Positions 41,118 to 52,334 of a DNA stretch of 64,000 bases are shown piece by piece; within the stretch, counting starts at the first letter, position 1, and each line of letters starts with the position of its first letter. Under the pieces are notes generated by a model. It made no database searches and was not told the DNA's origin. It saw nothing but the letters and a program-made list of their open reading frames with translations. A program made the position numbers and the translations under genes. Source of the stretch: Strigamia acuminata (lineage: Eukaryota; Arthropoda; Chilopoda; Geophilomorpha; Linotaeniidae); contig OX442314.1 in NCBI GenBank assembly GCA_949358305.1, positions 31,231,118-31,295,117 on the forward strand, read 5' to 3'.

Positions 41118-41937
41118 AGAGAGACAACACAAACTCTAGAACCAATGAGGCAAACATCGTGAATGTTATGATTCCTTGCTCTTGACTTTTTTTTATAGAA
41201 CTTTGTTCTTCACCAACTTCTGATTCAATTTCTGATATCAGTTGCTTGTTCTCTGACACTTCGTTCTCATTTCACCCTTTCCAACTGTCACTTTCACATA
41301 TACACAATAACTCAATTTTTCCTTAGGTTACCTCACTTAATAATTTGTTTACATTCAACATTTTTTAACTCTAACAACTGTCTTAAATAATTATCTGAAT
41401 AAAATACAAAATTTATGCATCAAGCTTACAATTTTTTTAGCAAAACAGTATTAAGCACTGCAACAAAAAAAAATATTATTAAATCAAGTTTCTATAATTC
41501 TTCTCGGAGTCCTGCCTGAATTTTCTCCCCTTTCAATTGTTACATTAGGACTACTTTGTCCCCTAACATTATCAATCTCATCTACTTCTTCCCACTCACA
41601 AGTCAGTATTATCTAAATCAACTTCTATATTTTGCCTTTTATTCTTCCTGTTTCTTTTGTTTCTATTTCTATGTCTCAAGGCCTGATATTTTACATTCCA
41701 ATTATTACATATAAATTTACCCACTATGAAGAGAATAATTAATAAGGTCAAAATAATATTGACAATTGACAAAACGTGATAATTAAAATTATTGTGTACC
41801 GTGTAAACTGATTCCTAATCATTCATTCTGCTCAAGTCCATTTATATGTGATTCATGATCACGCCATCCCCTCTTGTAAAATTACTCCCCATATCAGTTA
41901 TCAATGATTTTCGAGACTTCGAAATAATCCAGCTGCG
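41118..41937. other. No gene recognised
   Basis: AT-rich intergenic sequence. Confidence 0.4.
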
Positions 41938-41945
41938 ATTGCAGC

Positions 41946-42160
41946 CAGGGGCGGATCTAGCTTTTCGGGGGCCCGGGGCTTGAGGTTTTTTTGGGGCTCC
42001 TTTATCGAAATTTTTAATAGCGACCTTTCATCTTTTTTGTTTTTTAGCGACCTTTTTTTTTTTTTTTTTTTTTAGTACATGGCCCTGCGTCTTGGGGGCT
42101 CCCTAGAATTTGGGGGCCCGGGGCTCAAGCCCCATTAGCCTCTATGTAGATCCGCCCCTG
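41946..42160. mobile_element. hAT-type MITE (215 bp)
   Basis: Imperfect terminal inverted repeats CAGGGGCGGATCTAGC / GTAGATCCGCCCCTG, then GGGGGCCCGGGGC near both ends. It is flanked by a perfect 8-bp target duplication ATTGCAGC (41938-41945 and 42161-42168). CAGGGGCGGA ends with 8-bp duplications are typical of hAT non-autonomous elements. A long T run sits in the centre; no coding capacity. Confidence 0.9.
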
Positions 42161-42169
42161 ATTGCAGCA

Positions 42170-44600
42170 CGCGCAAATAACAATTCGAGTATAAAAATGG
42201 TAAAACTAATTTAATTGATTGCAGAAATTATCATAGGAAAGAAACGCGTGCTATCACGAATCTTTGCATACAAAAAAGATGGCGGTGGACCCAAAAAACG
42301 GGTTCGACTTTCGGTCAGCAAGGACCGGTCAGTAAATTTACATACTAGAGGGCTCTCTTAACAACCCTCGATAATAACAACAAAATTCAATAAATCAAAA
42401 GCTTGTAATAAATTCAACACTCAATAAATTCAAAGAAAACAAACATTTGACTAATTTAAACTAACATGACAAATGAAATTCAACACTTAAAAATAATTAA
42501 ATCAACAGATTTTACAATGATTGAATGATCGATGTGTTTGCTTTTAATTTTAATTCTGATAAAAGCATTAATTTCAAATCAAGCAAATTATGCGACCTAG
42601 CTGGGATAGAAAAATTTTGTATTTTGGAATTCAAAGAAGCAGTTCCATGAAAAAAGGAAGACAGCTGGAATCCCTCCCCAATGAGTGTGCATGAAGGGGG
42701 CAAGTGCTTTCAAAGTTTTTATATTTCCATATCCTTCTTCTTGAGGACAATTTATTATAACCTTTTGTTCATATGCAATACTATACTGTATATCCACAAC
42801 CTTTCTGTATTTAACTTATAAAAAGTTGGCCAAAGAGTCTTTTAATAAAGGTCGATGCATGACAATATCACAAACAGATACATCAACAGGTTTGAGTTTC
42901 TTGATTATGTTGATGGTACTTGTAATTTTTTCTTGACTTGATAAAAATATGTTCCGTTCTAATGTGACTCCAAAATTTATCTCAGCTCATTGCATTGACG
43001 AGCTTGTGTGCGTACAACATGCATTCCACACATATTATGTATGAAATACGGATACGGGAATTTAGCAGGTTTATTAATATGTGACTCTTACTTTGATAAC
43101 AAAGACAAGATGCTAATAAAACCTCATCTTCCTGTATCTTAATTTTCACATAGTCAGAAAGAATACAAATTTTTATTGCAATTAATGACACATTTTCGTT
43201 ATTTTGAATTTTATAGGAAATTATATAAAATTTTCTTTTCGAACTAATGTTGCGGCTGTGGCTGCTGCTGATGTTGCGGCGGAAACATCACTGATAGAGA
43301 TGTTATGGTTGGTATTTGCGGCTGCTGGTTATCGAAAGGTGACTGGGGTTGGTGGGCTAAAAAAAACAACAGAAAACACTCAAGTACCAAATAGAAATAT
43401 ACCGTAAATAAAACATAAGTAATAAAGCAGCGCTAATCTTAATATGCGAAAAGATAACTAATTAATTTTAAAGGTAAGGCAAACATAAAAACAAAAAAAA
43501 ATTCTTCTCAAACCCAATGTCTAAAAAGACATTTAATAACCAGTAAGGGGAATATTCAAGGTAAACAGCGCCGGTCTCATGGTCAAATCCAGGTCGATCC
43601 TATTCCTGGGTCCTATTTTTGATTTCTCAAAGCAAAGATCCAGGACTAAAAGTCATGGGTAGTGAGTTGAGCCTCAAAAGTAAAGCTGGGGTTTAGATCT
43701 CCGCGCGTAAAGTTCTTAAAAGGGGCAACGCTCACCTGACAGGACGTACACATCGGCGTGTGGATTTTCGTGGAGTGTGTGATATTTACAGTTTAAGTCG
43801 TTTATTTGAATTACAAAATCAAGTACTTCAATGACAACAAATATTCCCCCAAAATTAAAATCACACAAAATTATAAAATGGATTTGTGTTCTTTAGATTT
43901 TCCTTTTAGCACAACAGCAATATGTAACAAGTTTTAAGCTCGAAAGAAATTTTTAAGATTATTGTAACGATAAAAAAAAGGTTATTTCTTAATGCAATTT
44001 TAATACAAATTAATTCAAGCAGGGTTACGATTTTTGAAATTAAACTGGGAATAACATATTGTCGGGGTTCTTATTGGTCATGGTTAAGGAGAATTATTCG
44101 TCAAGTTTGGTGTCGAGAAAAAATACAAATAAAACGGTTACAGTAAGTAAGGCGTTTCAAAGAAAATTACACGGAAACAGAATTAATGTTATTTCGTAAT
44201 AAGGGGGGAATTGTTCCATGGCGGAACGGATGGTGAGTTGAGTTGGTTTTAATTGAAAATTGTAGTATTCTGGCATTTACTACTCATCAGAAAGGCCATT
44301 GCTTGGTCTTCTTCATATTGCAGCAGAACTAGGGCTTGTTTAGGGCTGAACTGCCAGTAGAAATAAATGTCGTTGACACGCTCAGATTTGCATTACGAAT
44401 TGTTTATTCATGTTTTGGGAAGTTGCTAGGCAGTAAAAACTCCTAGCAACTTCAGTGCAAGATTGTTGTTTGTTTTACAGCAAGGTATTGTTATCAATTA
44501 CATATGGTGCACCCGCATACACAACAAAAATCATCAATGTCGGCGAATTCGTTATGATCTAAACCTAACATTCCACTAAGTTCTTTCAAACTTCTCTATT
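42170..44600. other. No gene recognised
   Basis: Mostly AT-rich intergenic DNA. A short hairpin (GTTGCTAGGCAG ... CTCCTAGCAAC) at 44431-44458 resembles the one at 19335-19360 and may mark an LTR remnant. An Ala-rich + frame at 43204-43407 is composition-driven. Confidence 0.4.
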
Positions 44601-44763
44601 CACTTCAACCACTTTGGCCCTTTCTTCTCTCTCAACTGGAGATAAAGTTGGGTTTCTTTGTTGACTAGTCCCAGCAATTGTTTCTACAAGGACTTCATTT
44701 TCCTCAATTACTTCTCTTTCTGTTCCTCCCGGCGATACAATTAATCTTGTAGTTCTCATCATG
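44600..44763 (-). pseudogene. Short retroelement-like frame
   Basis: - strand frame MMRTTRLIVSPGGTEREVIE, about 52 codons, close to LTR-like sequence. It resembles linker regions of retrotransposon polyproteins by composition only. Confidence 0.2.
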
Positions 44764-44849
44764 AAGCTGATCTCAACAAGGAATTAGATTAATTAGGCTT
44801 CAACAGATAAAGTAGATTTCCTAACTTTCTAAGTTATACCCTAAGAATA

Positions 44850-45732
44850 TAAAATTCTCCCACTGTCGGCTTCGTGAAGTTCGACGAAAGGAATAAACGA
44901 CAACTGCTTCAGTTCAAAGTATTGTGCAAACTGTTTAATCAAACGAAAAGTACAGAAATGTAAACACGCCCTCTCGTCTGCCAGCGAGAATTTTCTTAGT
45001 TTAACCTTGATTGAATTGTCATGCTTCAGGCGAATTTTGCACTCCTCATCCACGCACACGCCCAGCTCGTCTTGCTTGCTGAACGCCTCCCTGTGTTTCC
45101 CCAGCACCCGCCTAAGTCGCTCTCTCTCCTCCGGCAAAACATCCTCGTCCGCCGCCTCCACGAGCGCCTCCATCTCCTCCACGAACAGCTGGTTCTCGGC
45201 GGGGGTCTGCTGCTTGGCTCGCAGAAGGCAGTTTAACATCGGCACCGAATCCTTAATTTCCTTGTAAAAAGTCACGTCCCCATCGCCGGAGATCATCCAC
45301 GCCAGGCCCGCCTGCTTACGCCAGTCCATCCTGATGATCAACGGAAAAGGCAGGTCTTTTATCACGGCTACATCGTTAATCCTAGTCCTCATTTTTCCAA
45401 TTTGTACATTCAAGTCTACGTGACCCAACACCTGCTTGTCACCGTTTGCAGTCTTGAAATATTCCTTCTCCAAGTTTGGGCGAATCTCAACGGTATCGCT
45501 GACATAAACTTGGTCCACAGACGAGCAATTTGCACCTCAGTCAATCGGAGCCTCCACCTGTCCCCCAAGCTCGGCCAACTGGCAATTAACAACCACAAGG
45601 TTTGACTCCAAGCACTTCGTCTTGACCATACAGATGTTAACTTTCCCGGTGGCGCCCTTTTGTTGCTTTTTGCTTCTTCGTCTTTCTGCTCTGGCTTCTT
45701 TGCTTTCGTGCAATCGAAGGAGCAGTGGCCAA
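44850..45732 (-). pseudogene. Gypsy zinc-knuckle remnant and protease (3' part)
   Basis: Continuation of the gag at 47673-48500 after the Copia insertion: HCSFDC completes a CxxC...H..C knuckle, a Lys-rich linker follows, then the protease region (VDLNVQIGKMRT, FPLIIRMDWRKQAGLAWMIS) and LPEERERLRRVLGKHREAFS, the run-up to RT. The frame is broken at about 45530, and RT is absent. The left end (from 44866, CTTCGTGAAGTTCGACGAAA) matches 57056-57099 and is probably LTR. Confidence 0.65.
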
Positions 45733-45737
45733 TCTCG

Positions 45738-45969
45738 TGTTAGATTGAGAAATAAATGTCCACACATCACTTAGATAAACAAACAAACTGGTATATTGTC
45801 CAAAATGGTTTGAAATTACACACAAGCACTTCGCGCTGATTTTCAACGACAATCATCAAGTTCACACAATCCCATGATGCAATTCTACTCAACATTAATA
45901 ATAACAAACTCGTTCCACAAATCAACTTAATCTCTAACACATTAATTATTGTAACAAAACCCTCTAACA
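45738..45969 (-). repeat. Copia 3' LTR
   Basis: 232 bp; by eye only a handful of differences from the 5' LTR at 47436, indicating recent insertion. Confidence 0.9.
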
Positions 45970-46025
45970 AATTCCCCCCTTGTTATTATAATTATGCAAA
46001 CACTTAAAACAACATTTTCAATCAT

Positions 46026-47348
46026 TCAATCACTACTGTTCATTAAAATATCCATAACTTCTTTGATCTTCACTCCGGATAAATTCTTGGTTAAGAAATC
46101 CGCTAATTGCTTTTCTCCTGGAATATGTTTCACTTTCACTTCTTGGCTAGTTATCAGGTCTTTAGCCAAATTAACTCTTCTATTCAAAAATTTTGTTCGC
46201 ATCTTGTGCGTCCCTTCAGTCATTAGTGTTATCACATTCAAACTATCACAATAAATTTTTCCTTTTCCCTGCAAGTCTTCTTTATTCAAATCCTCAATTA
46301 AATCTCTGTGCCAGATCAGTTCTTTGATGCCTTCATGAAATGCTTCCAATTCACTTTCGGTGGTTGATTGTGCTACGAATTTCTGCTTTTTTGATTTCCA
46401 ATGTATTAAATCTTTACCATACAAAACTAATAATCCTGAAAATGATTTCCTGTCCAACGTTTTATCCCAGCTAGCATCAGTAAATACTTCTAACGTCTTT
46501 CCTTCACTTCCGTATGTGATGCCATAATTTTCAGTTCCTTTGAGATAACGTAGAACTCTTTTTAATCCTTCCAGATGTATTTCTCTCAGTTCCTGGTTGT
46601 AACGCGATAAGTTTCCAAGCGTGAAACTTAGATCTGGTCTGGTGTGCGTTGCCAAGTATAGTAATCTTCCTAACAGTTCTTGGTACATTTTCCTATCCGT
46701 TTTTTCGCTTCCTTGTAGATAGCATTGTCGTAATCCTTGTGCTCGATTACAGTAGTCATCGACGGTTTCATGTTTCTCCATCGTTATGTGTGAAACCGCA
46801 TAGTTCGCCTCTATTTTTGTTTTTTCTGCTGTACTCTGCATGTCATCTTCTATTTGCTTCCATAATTTTTTAGCATTCTTTTCATGCATATATATCATCT
46901 GCTTACTTTCACTCATATTGTCTATTAACATCATTTTCGCCTTCGCATTCTTGTCGTCGTAATCATTCCAAGCCTGGTCTTCATCGTCTCCTTTCACTTT
47001 TCCTTGTGGCGGTTCATCATCTATGATTACTGGTTTCCATAATTTTTTCCCTCTTAAATGGTCTTCTAAACGACAGGCCCACAGTGCATAATTTTGATCA
47101 GTAAGTGCGGGAATTCCGTACGTGTTTTCTTTACGGTGCGCCATCTTGTGATCCTCTTCACTACTACTGCTTGATGTGGTTTCCTCGTTGCTATCCGTGT
47201 TGCTTTTTCTATTATCACTGCTTGATGTGGTTTCTTCCTCACTGCTGCTTGATGCACTTTCCTCTTCTTCTATTATCTTTTGTAGCTCAGATATTAGTCT
47301 ATTTTTGTTCCAAAAGCTCATCCGTGCCCGCTTTATGCACGCTTCCAC
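46026..47348 (-). CDS. Copia gag-RNase H fusion ORF
   Basis: 440 codons, uninterrupted; the true start may be an ATG at MSFWNKNRL near residue 10. It contains an acidic/Ser-rich leader (about residues 25-70) and a Copia gag (UBN2/DUF4219-like: YGIPALTDQNYALWACRLED, LWKQIEDDMQSTAEKTKIEA) to about residue 210. After an exact internal deletion come the end of RT and RNase H: YQELLGRLLYLATHTRPDLS, VFTDASWDKTLDRKSFSG, KFVAQSTTESELEAFHEGIK, IYCDS, KHIPGEKQLADFLTKNL. RNase H acids are present. An in-frame deletion of about 800 residues would explain it. Confidence 0.9.
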   Translation of the reverse strand: MEACIKRARMSFWNKNRLISELQKIIEEEESASSSSEEETTSSSDNRKSNTDSNEETTSSSSSEEDHKMAHRKENTYGIPALTDQNYALWACRLEDHLRGKKLWKPVIIDDEPPQGKVKGDDEDQAWNDYDDKNAKAKMMLIDNMSESKQMIYMHEKNAKKLWKQIEDDMQSTAEKTKIEANYAVSHITMEKHETVDDYCNRAQGLRQCYLQGSEKTDRKMYQELLGRLLYLATHTRPDLSFTLGNLSRYNQELREIHLEGLKRVLRYLKGTENYGITYGSEGKTLEVFTDASWDKTLDRKSFSGLLVLYGKDLIHWKSKKQKFVAQSTTESELEAFHEGIKELIWHRDLIEDLNKEDLQGKGKIYCDSLNVITLMTEGTHKMRTKFLNRRVNLAKDLITSQEVKVKHIPGEKQLADFLTKNLSGVKIKEVMDILMNSSD

Positions 47349-47435
47349 TGTTTGGTTTCGGTTTTCGTTTTACTGCTTTTTCTGACCTTTTTCTCCACAG
47401 TGTTGAGTTTCAGCAAGTTCCTTCCTCTGCTACCA

Positions 47436-47667
47436 TGTTAGATTGAGAAATAAATGTCCCCACATCACTTAGATAAACAAACAAACTGGTATAATGTCCA
47501 AAATAGTTTCAAAGTACACACAAGCGCTTCCCGCTGATTTTCAACGACAATCATCAAGTTCACACAATCCCATGATGCAATTCTACTCAACATTAATAAT
47601 AACAAACTCGTTCCACAAATCAACTTAATCTCTAACACATTAATTATTGTAACAAAACCCTCTAACA
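47436..47667 (-). repeat. Copia 5' LTR
   Basis: 232 bp; the - strand initiator-Met tRNA primer site begins immediately inside at 47435. Confidence 0.9.
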
Positions 47668-47672
47668 TCTCG

Positions 47673-48505
47673 TTGCACTGCCAGCACTGCATCTTCGACA
47701 TGTCCATCCCCTTTTTGTATGATGTCTCATCACGCGGCCTCCTTCGGTGTTGTTTCCTAATTAATTCAATAAATGTATCGAACCTTGCCATACGAAACAA
47801 GTCGCGGGTGTGCGAGTCACGCACTCCCTCTATAGTAACGTTGATTGTGTCCGCGGTTGAGAAATTATAAGTCTTCTTCGATGTCTCGATTAATGGAATC
47901 TTTGCTGCGAAATATGTGGCAGGAATCTCGTCCGTCGACTGCTTCCTTGCATCGATCCGTTGCCTCCAGCTGTCGTAGGTGTCGACGTCCAAAAAATCAT
48001 CTCCACTCAGCTCAACCACGCTTCCTATTTTTTTCCGAAAATTTCATACCAATACACTACAGTGCTTCCTCCTTTAACTGGCCGTTGGCCACCGCAATTT
48101 TCGCATGCTCGGTCCACTTGCCTAGCATGCTCGACACATTCGATGAAATTTTTGACGTTCTCGTCGCATTTTCCTTTAAACGCGGGTACCCTTTTTGTGG
48201 TGTGTGGTGTCCACCCCGTGTTACACTTTAATTTGTCCCGCGGGTATTCTTTTTGTGGTGTCCACCTCGTGTTACACTTTAATTTGTCCTGCGAGTACCG
48301 TTGCAGTCGCCACAATGGCTGACTTGACCTTGAGCGCCTTCTTTGTCACATTGTCCGCCAAAATGGTGGCCAGAAACTCAACCTTCTTTTTGCAATTACT
48401 AACGTCGATTCCCCGTAGCAGGCACTCGTCGCGAATATTTTCGCACCTTAAAACCCATATGGTCGGAGAATACATTTTGAAATACATTTTCAAAATGTAT
48501 TTCAA
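47673..48505 (-). pseudogene. Gypsy-type gag, 5' part
   Basis: SAP-like N-terminus (ENIRDECLLRGIDVSNCKKK, VEFLATILAD), a stretch with a short duplicated repeat (DKLKCNTGWTP twice), CDENVKNFIECVEHARQVDR, frame breaks, then the capsid-like frame DDFLDVDTYDSWRQRIDARK, FDTFIELIRKQHRRRPRDET, and a zinc knuckle start CWQCNE. The coding sequence is cut precisely there by the Copia insertion and resumes at 45732. Truncated at 48505 by a MITE. Confidence 0.65.
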
Positions 48506-48509
48506 AATA

Positions 48510-49274
48510 CAGGGTGGTCAGTAAGTCTGGTTCTATGTAAATAATTCCCAAACTGTTCTAGATGTTGATTCAGCAAAATTATTGTCAGGCTAGTATGAAG
48601 GGGGAAATCCAATTATGACATCCAACTTGACCTCAGAGGTCATCTTCAAGGTCATCCACATTGTAACTCGAGAACCGTGACAGATAGAGAGAAAAAGTGA
48701 ATTAGAAAGTTCTAGAGGACCATCTAATTAGTCTAGAACTGTTCTTAAAAAAATTATCTCTTACCGAAAAGTTTTGAGAAAAAAAGGTTGGAAATGTTAG
48801 TCTACTCAGCTTTGTAACATAAAACAATCATGTTGGAATGTATTTCCAAAATAAATTATTTCTTTTCTTTTGTGTTTCCTCTTTTCCACTTAGAAGTATG
48901 ACCAAATAAAGTTTCCTAATTGAGGATTAGCTTGGTTGCCTCAATAGTTTTAGGTTACAAAGCTGAGTTGCAATGCTGAGTAGACTAATGTTTCAGACCT
49001 TTTTTCTCAAAATTTTTCAGTAAGAAATAATTTTTTTAAGAACGGTTCTAGACTAATTGGATGATACTCTACAACTTTCTAATTCACCTTTTTGCTCTAT
49101 CTGTCAGGGTTCTCGAGTTACAATATGGATGACCTTGAAGATGACCTCAGAGGTCAAATTGGATGTCATAATTGGATTTCCCCCACAATACTATTCTTAC
49201 AATCATTTTGCTGAATCAACATCTAGAACAGTTTGGGAATTATTTACATAGAACCAGACTTTCTGACCACCCTG
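48510..49274. mobile_element. Long-TIR MITE 1 (CAGGGTGG ends)
   Basis: 765 bp. The inverted arms are each about 320 bp (CAGGGTGGTCAGTAAGTCTG ... CCACCCTG), flanked by TA on both sides as for Tc1/mariner-type targets. The arms carry TGACCTCAGAGGTCAT and TTCAAGGTCAT at mirror positions. No transposase; the centre has TTACAAAGCTGAGT repeats. Related to 59244-60010 and 62402-63310. Confidence 0.9.
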
Positions 49275-49304
49275 TATATTCGAAATGTATTGTGTAAAGT
49301 TATC

Positions 49305-49763
49305 GCAGCTAATTTTATAGAGCTTCGTCTTGCTTAATTTGAATTTGTGCCTTTTCCATCTGTCGGCGCTCTTGTTTCCTTCGTTCCTTCGCGATGGTTT
49401 CTCTTTGATTTATTGGAGCCACTTCCACAACAATTCTTGATGGTCTTGGTCCGAAAGACCAACCTCGTCCTTCTGGCACAGCTCGTACTCCTCGGGACAC
49501 CATTTCTAGGCAAACTGGTCTTCTCTCCTCGTCTCCTTCTGGAACTTCTTGTTGATCGGACGACCTTTCTCTCGGGTCTCTTCGGAGTGCTCTTTCTTCT
49601 CCTTCTTTCGATTGATAATACACTTGCAGTTTCAAAACAAACTGGGTGCATAAGCTTAAGAGTGTTGCGATCCGGGAATTTGGTCGATAAATACTTACCT
49701 TTTACCAACCAAATCGCAATCGAGATGCCGTTTATAGGCTTTAAACTCAGTTGCCTGTAAAAA
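49305..49763 (-). pseudogene. Family L gag N-terminus and leader, copy 4
   Basis: Near-identical duplicate of 39780-40240 (same Arg/Glu-rich frame, leader, splice donor). The left end begins GCAGCTAATTTTATAGAGC in both copies, so both are cut at the same point. Confidence 0.6.
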
Positions 49764-50261
49764 TGTCTAGGGAATGAAATAAAGATATTTTTTGAATAAG
49801 TAAAAATGACAATTGTTTTTATTCGATAATTTACAATATATTTTACGAAATATAATATTAATTTAAGACTAGAAATTAATGAAGAAAGAATAGAAATGAA
49901 ACGTGAGCGGCAAAGCTCACGCTAAACAAAGGAAGCTTTTGGCGCGCAACAAACGGTGTTTGTTGCACACACAAAAATGGCGAGACGGACCCGCCGATAC
50001 AAATTTCACTGTACGTACGATGGCAAGCTCCGGAGCTGCGGTGGCTTACAATCATTTGCGATGGTTCACGGCAAGCGTGGTTGCTGTATCAGCGACGGTG
50101 AGTCCTAGATAGTTCAACGGGACTCACGATAACCTACAGTGAGCGGTTTATCGGGCGTTACCCGAGATTCGAATAAGGTGCATGTAACAGACGATGCCTG
50201 TTACACACGAGCGCAAATGGGGCTGGTTCCACCGAAATGTCAGTGGAAACAGCAGAATGAA
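49764..50261 (-). mobile_element. LTR, family L copy 4 (truncated)
   Basis: Identical start to L3 and collinear to GCAGAATGAATCT, where the Gypsy LTR begins. The right half is missing and does not resume after the Gypsy at 55618. Confidence 0.7.
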
Positions 50262-50489
50262 TCTCTCTCGAAACTTGATGAAAACTAATAAAATGACTTT
50301 TGCCAAAATGGCCACACGTCCAGTCAGTTTTATTTTCAAAGCAAGAATGTTTTATTTTACAGAAAATATACAAAGGTCTTTTTAATCTTAATCTTTTTAA
50401 TCTCTGCTCACATTCCTCGCGTTGGCGCGCGTGTCTTCTTGGCGATCCTGTCGCCCCCTCGTGTTGTTTTTCCACGTCGCGCTTTTACA
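50262..50489 (-). repeat. Gypsy 3' LTR
   Basis: Matches 55388-55615 almost exactly, including TTTTATTTTACAG and CTCGCGTTGGCGCGCG. Confidence 0.85.
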
Positions 50490-50509
50490 TTGCACACTCG
50501 ACCATCCGA

Positions 50510-52330
50510 CTACACGAGTCGGTCCTCCGACTCGTCCTGATCTTCGTCCTCGCTCGCGTTGTCGGCATCGTCGGTGATCTCCCACCGCTTTATTTGGTCT
50601 GTTGGCGCCGTGACACGATATCGAGGTGGGTCCTCGAAACTCTGTACCTCGTACACCGTGTCGGAGATCTTGCGCCCGATTCGTAACGGCCCCCGATATA
50701 GTGCCGACAACTTTCCCGCCGTCCCTTGCGCTGCGAGTGCTTTTCGCCGCACAACAACCACGTCCCCCTCTTTAAACATTTTATTCGGCCCCCGATGCCG
50801 ATCAAAAGCTTTCTTTTGACGCACCTGTGCTGCTGTGAGTGCGTCGTGCGCCTCGTCTCGCGTCCGCTCAAAGTCCGCTTCTTCCTCGTCGTTATCCTCA
50901 ACCGCGACCGCTGCTAGTCTTGGTTCAATGATGGTGCGTGGCTGGAACCCGTAGAGAATCTCCATCGGTGTCTTTCCGGTGCTCCTACTCGTTCTCGAAT
51001 TCAACGCGATCTCGATTCCGTTTAAATGTGCCGCCCAGTCACTCCCATCCGCTTTCACCACACAGCTCGCCATCATTGGCACCAGTGTTCTGTTTGTCCG
51101 CTCCACTTGCCCGTTGGCCCTCGGATTTTCGGTGGAGGTCAGCACATGTCCCACCCCCAATTCGTTGCACAATTCAGTAAATTCGTTGTTCTTAAATGCG
51201 GTCTCCCTATCGGTGATAACTCGTGTGGGGACCCACATCCGCATACACAGTTCTCTCAGTTTTCGACACGTCTCTTTTGCGCTTGTTGATTTGGTCGCCC
51301 TCAAAAATGTCACCTTCGAGTAATTGCACACTGCCACCAGCACATATTTGTAACCCCCGCTCTTTGGGAATGGCCCTACGTGGTCCAGGTGGACCGTGTG
51401 CCACGGCACTTTCTCTCGAATTATCACGTTCAGTGCCCCTGGTCGCCGTCCCCCTGGTTCTTTGTAAATCAAACACTTGACGCAGGATCCGATGATGGCT
51501 TTTACAAACTTCCGCATTCTCGGGAACCAAAACCTCTTGAGAATCGCATCCATCGTCCCCTCTGTAGCCGGGTGCCCGTGTGACTCATGCACTTCCCTCG
51601 TTATTTGCCGCTGTATCCCTTTTGGCACGTAAATTCGTTTTCGTTTCTTCTCCCCTTTTCTTCTTAAAATATGGTACACGTGTCCGTTTTTGAGTGTGAA
51701 CTGCCGTATTTTGTTCTGCATCCGCTCGGTCAACCCCTCATTATTATTTTGCTGTAAAGCACTTTTAATTTCTCTGCACTCAATGTCGCTCATCTGAGCA
51801 GCCTCTAACCAGTCTCCCCCCATTAGTCTAATCTCGTTCACTCGAAACCGACTCATCACCTCGTTCTCCTCGGTTTTCAACTGTTGACACGATTCAGCAT
51901 TTCTGCTGAGCGCGTCGACGTGACTCATTAGCAGTCCCGGCCGATGTACGGTTCTAAAATCGTACTCGGACAACTGCAATACCCATCTGCCTATGCGAGG
52001 GGTCAGCTCTTTCTTTTTTAACCCATATCTAACCGCCTCGCAATCGGTAACGATCACAAACTCCGCCCCGTACACATACATCCTAAATTGTCGTACCGCC
52101 CAAACCACTGCTAGTAATTCTAATTCTGTGGAGTGGTACCGTCGCTCACAGTCCGTCGTTGTTCGGCTCGCGTACAATACTGGGTGCAATATTCCCCTCT
52201 CGTCCCCCTGCATCAAAATTGCCCCTAACCCCTCCTGCGACGCGTCTGTGTGTATTTCGCATGGGCGTGTATTATCAAACACCTTCAATACTGGTGCAGA
52301 CACCAACTCGCCAATCAAGTTTCTAAACGC
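50510..52330 (-). CDS. Gypsy RNase H-integrase ORF
   Basis: About 605 codons; stop at 50510. Ty3-type RNase H (residues 1-135: IHTDASQEGLGAILMQ, STELELLAVVWAVRQF, VTDCEAV, HVDALSR). H2C2 zinc finger (HESHGHPATEGT...CVKC, about 245-285). Integrase core with LDHVGPFP, ITDRETAFKN, GQVERTNRTL (D, D, E present). GPY/F-like end (FKEGDVVVVRRK, LSALYRGPLRIG) and an acidic tail. It is continuous with the upstream ORF except for one frame change. Confidence 0.9.
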   Translation of the reverse strand, partial: AFRNLIGELVSAPVLKVFDNTRPCEIHTDASQEGLGAILMQGDERGILHPVLYASRTTTDCERRYHSTELELLAVVWAVRQFRMYVYGAEFVIVTDCEAVRYGLKKKELTPRIGRWVLQLSEYDFRTVHRPGLLMSHVDALSRNAESCQQLKTEENEVMSRFRVNEIRLMGGDWLEAAQMSDIECREIKSALQQNNNEGLTERMQNKIRQFTLKNGHVYHILRRKGEKKRKRIYVPKGIQRQITREVHESHGHPATEGTMDAILKRFWFPRMRKFVKAIIGSCVKCLIYKEPGGRRPGALNVIIREKVPWHTVHLDHVGPFPKSGGYKYVLVAVCNYSKVTFLRATKSTSAKETCRKLRELCMRMWVPTRVITDRETAFKNNEFTELCNELGVGHVLTSTENPRANGQVERTNRTLVPMMASCVVKADGSDWAAHLNGIEIALNSRTSRSTGKTPMEILYGFQPRTIIEPRLAAVAVEDNDEEEADFERTRDEAHDALTAAQVRQKKAFDRHRGPNKMFKEGDVVVVRRKALAAQGTAGKLSALYRGPLRIGRKISDTVYEVQSFEDPPRYRVTAPTDQIKRWEITDDADNASEDEDQDESEDRLV

Positions 52331-52334
52331 CGCT

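Larger units (their letters stand above)
45738..47667 (-). mobile_element. Internally deleted Copia element, complete ends
   Basis: LTRs of 232 bp each (45738-45969 and 47436-47667), ends TGTTAG...CTAACA, flanked by a perfect 5-bp duplication TCTCG (45733-45737, 47668-47672). Next to the 5' LTR is the primer binding site TGGTAGCAGAGG, complementary to the 3' end of animal initiator Met tRNA. Next to the 3' LTR is a polypurine tract AAGGGGGGAATT. It encodes one fused ORF lacking protease, integrase and most of RT, so it is non-autonomous. It sits inside a Gypsy gag zinc knuckle. Confidence 0.95.
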
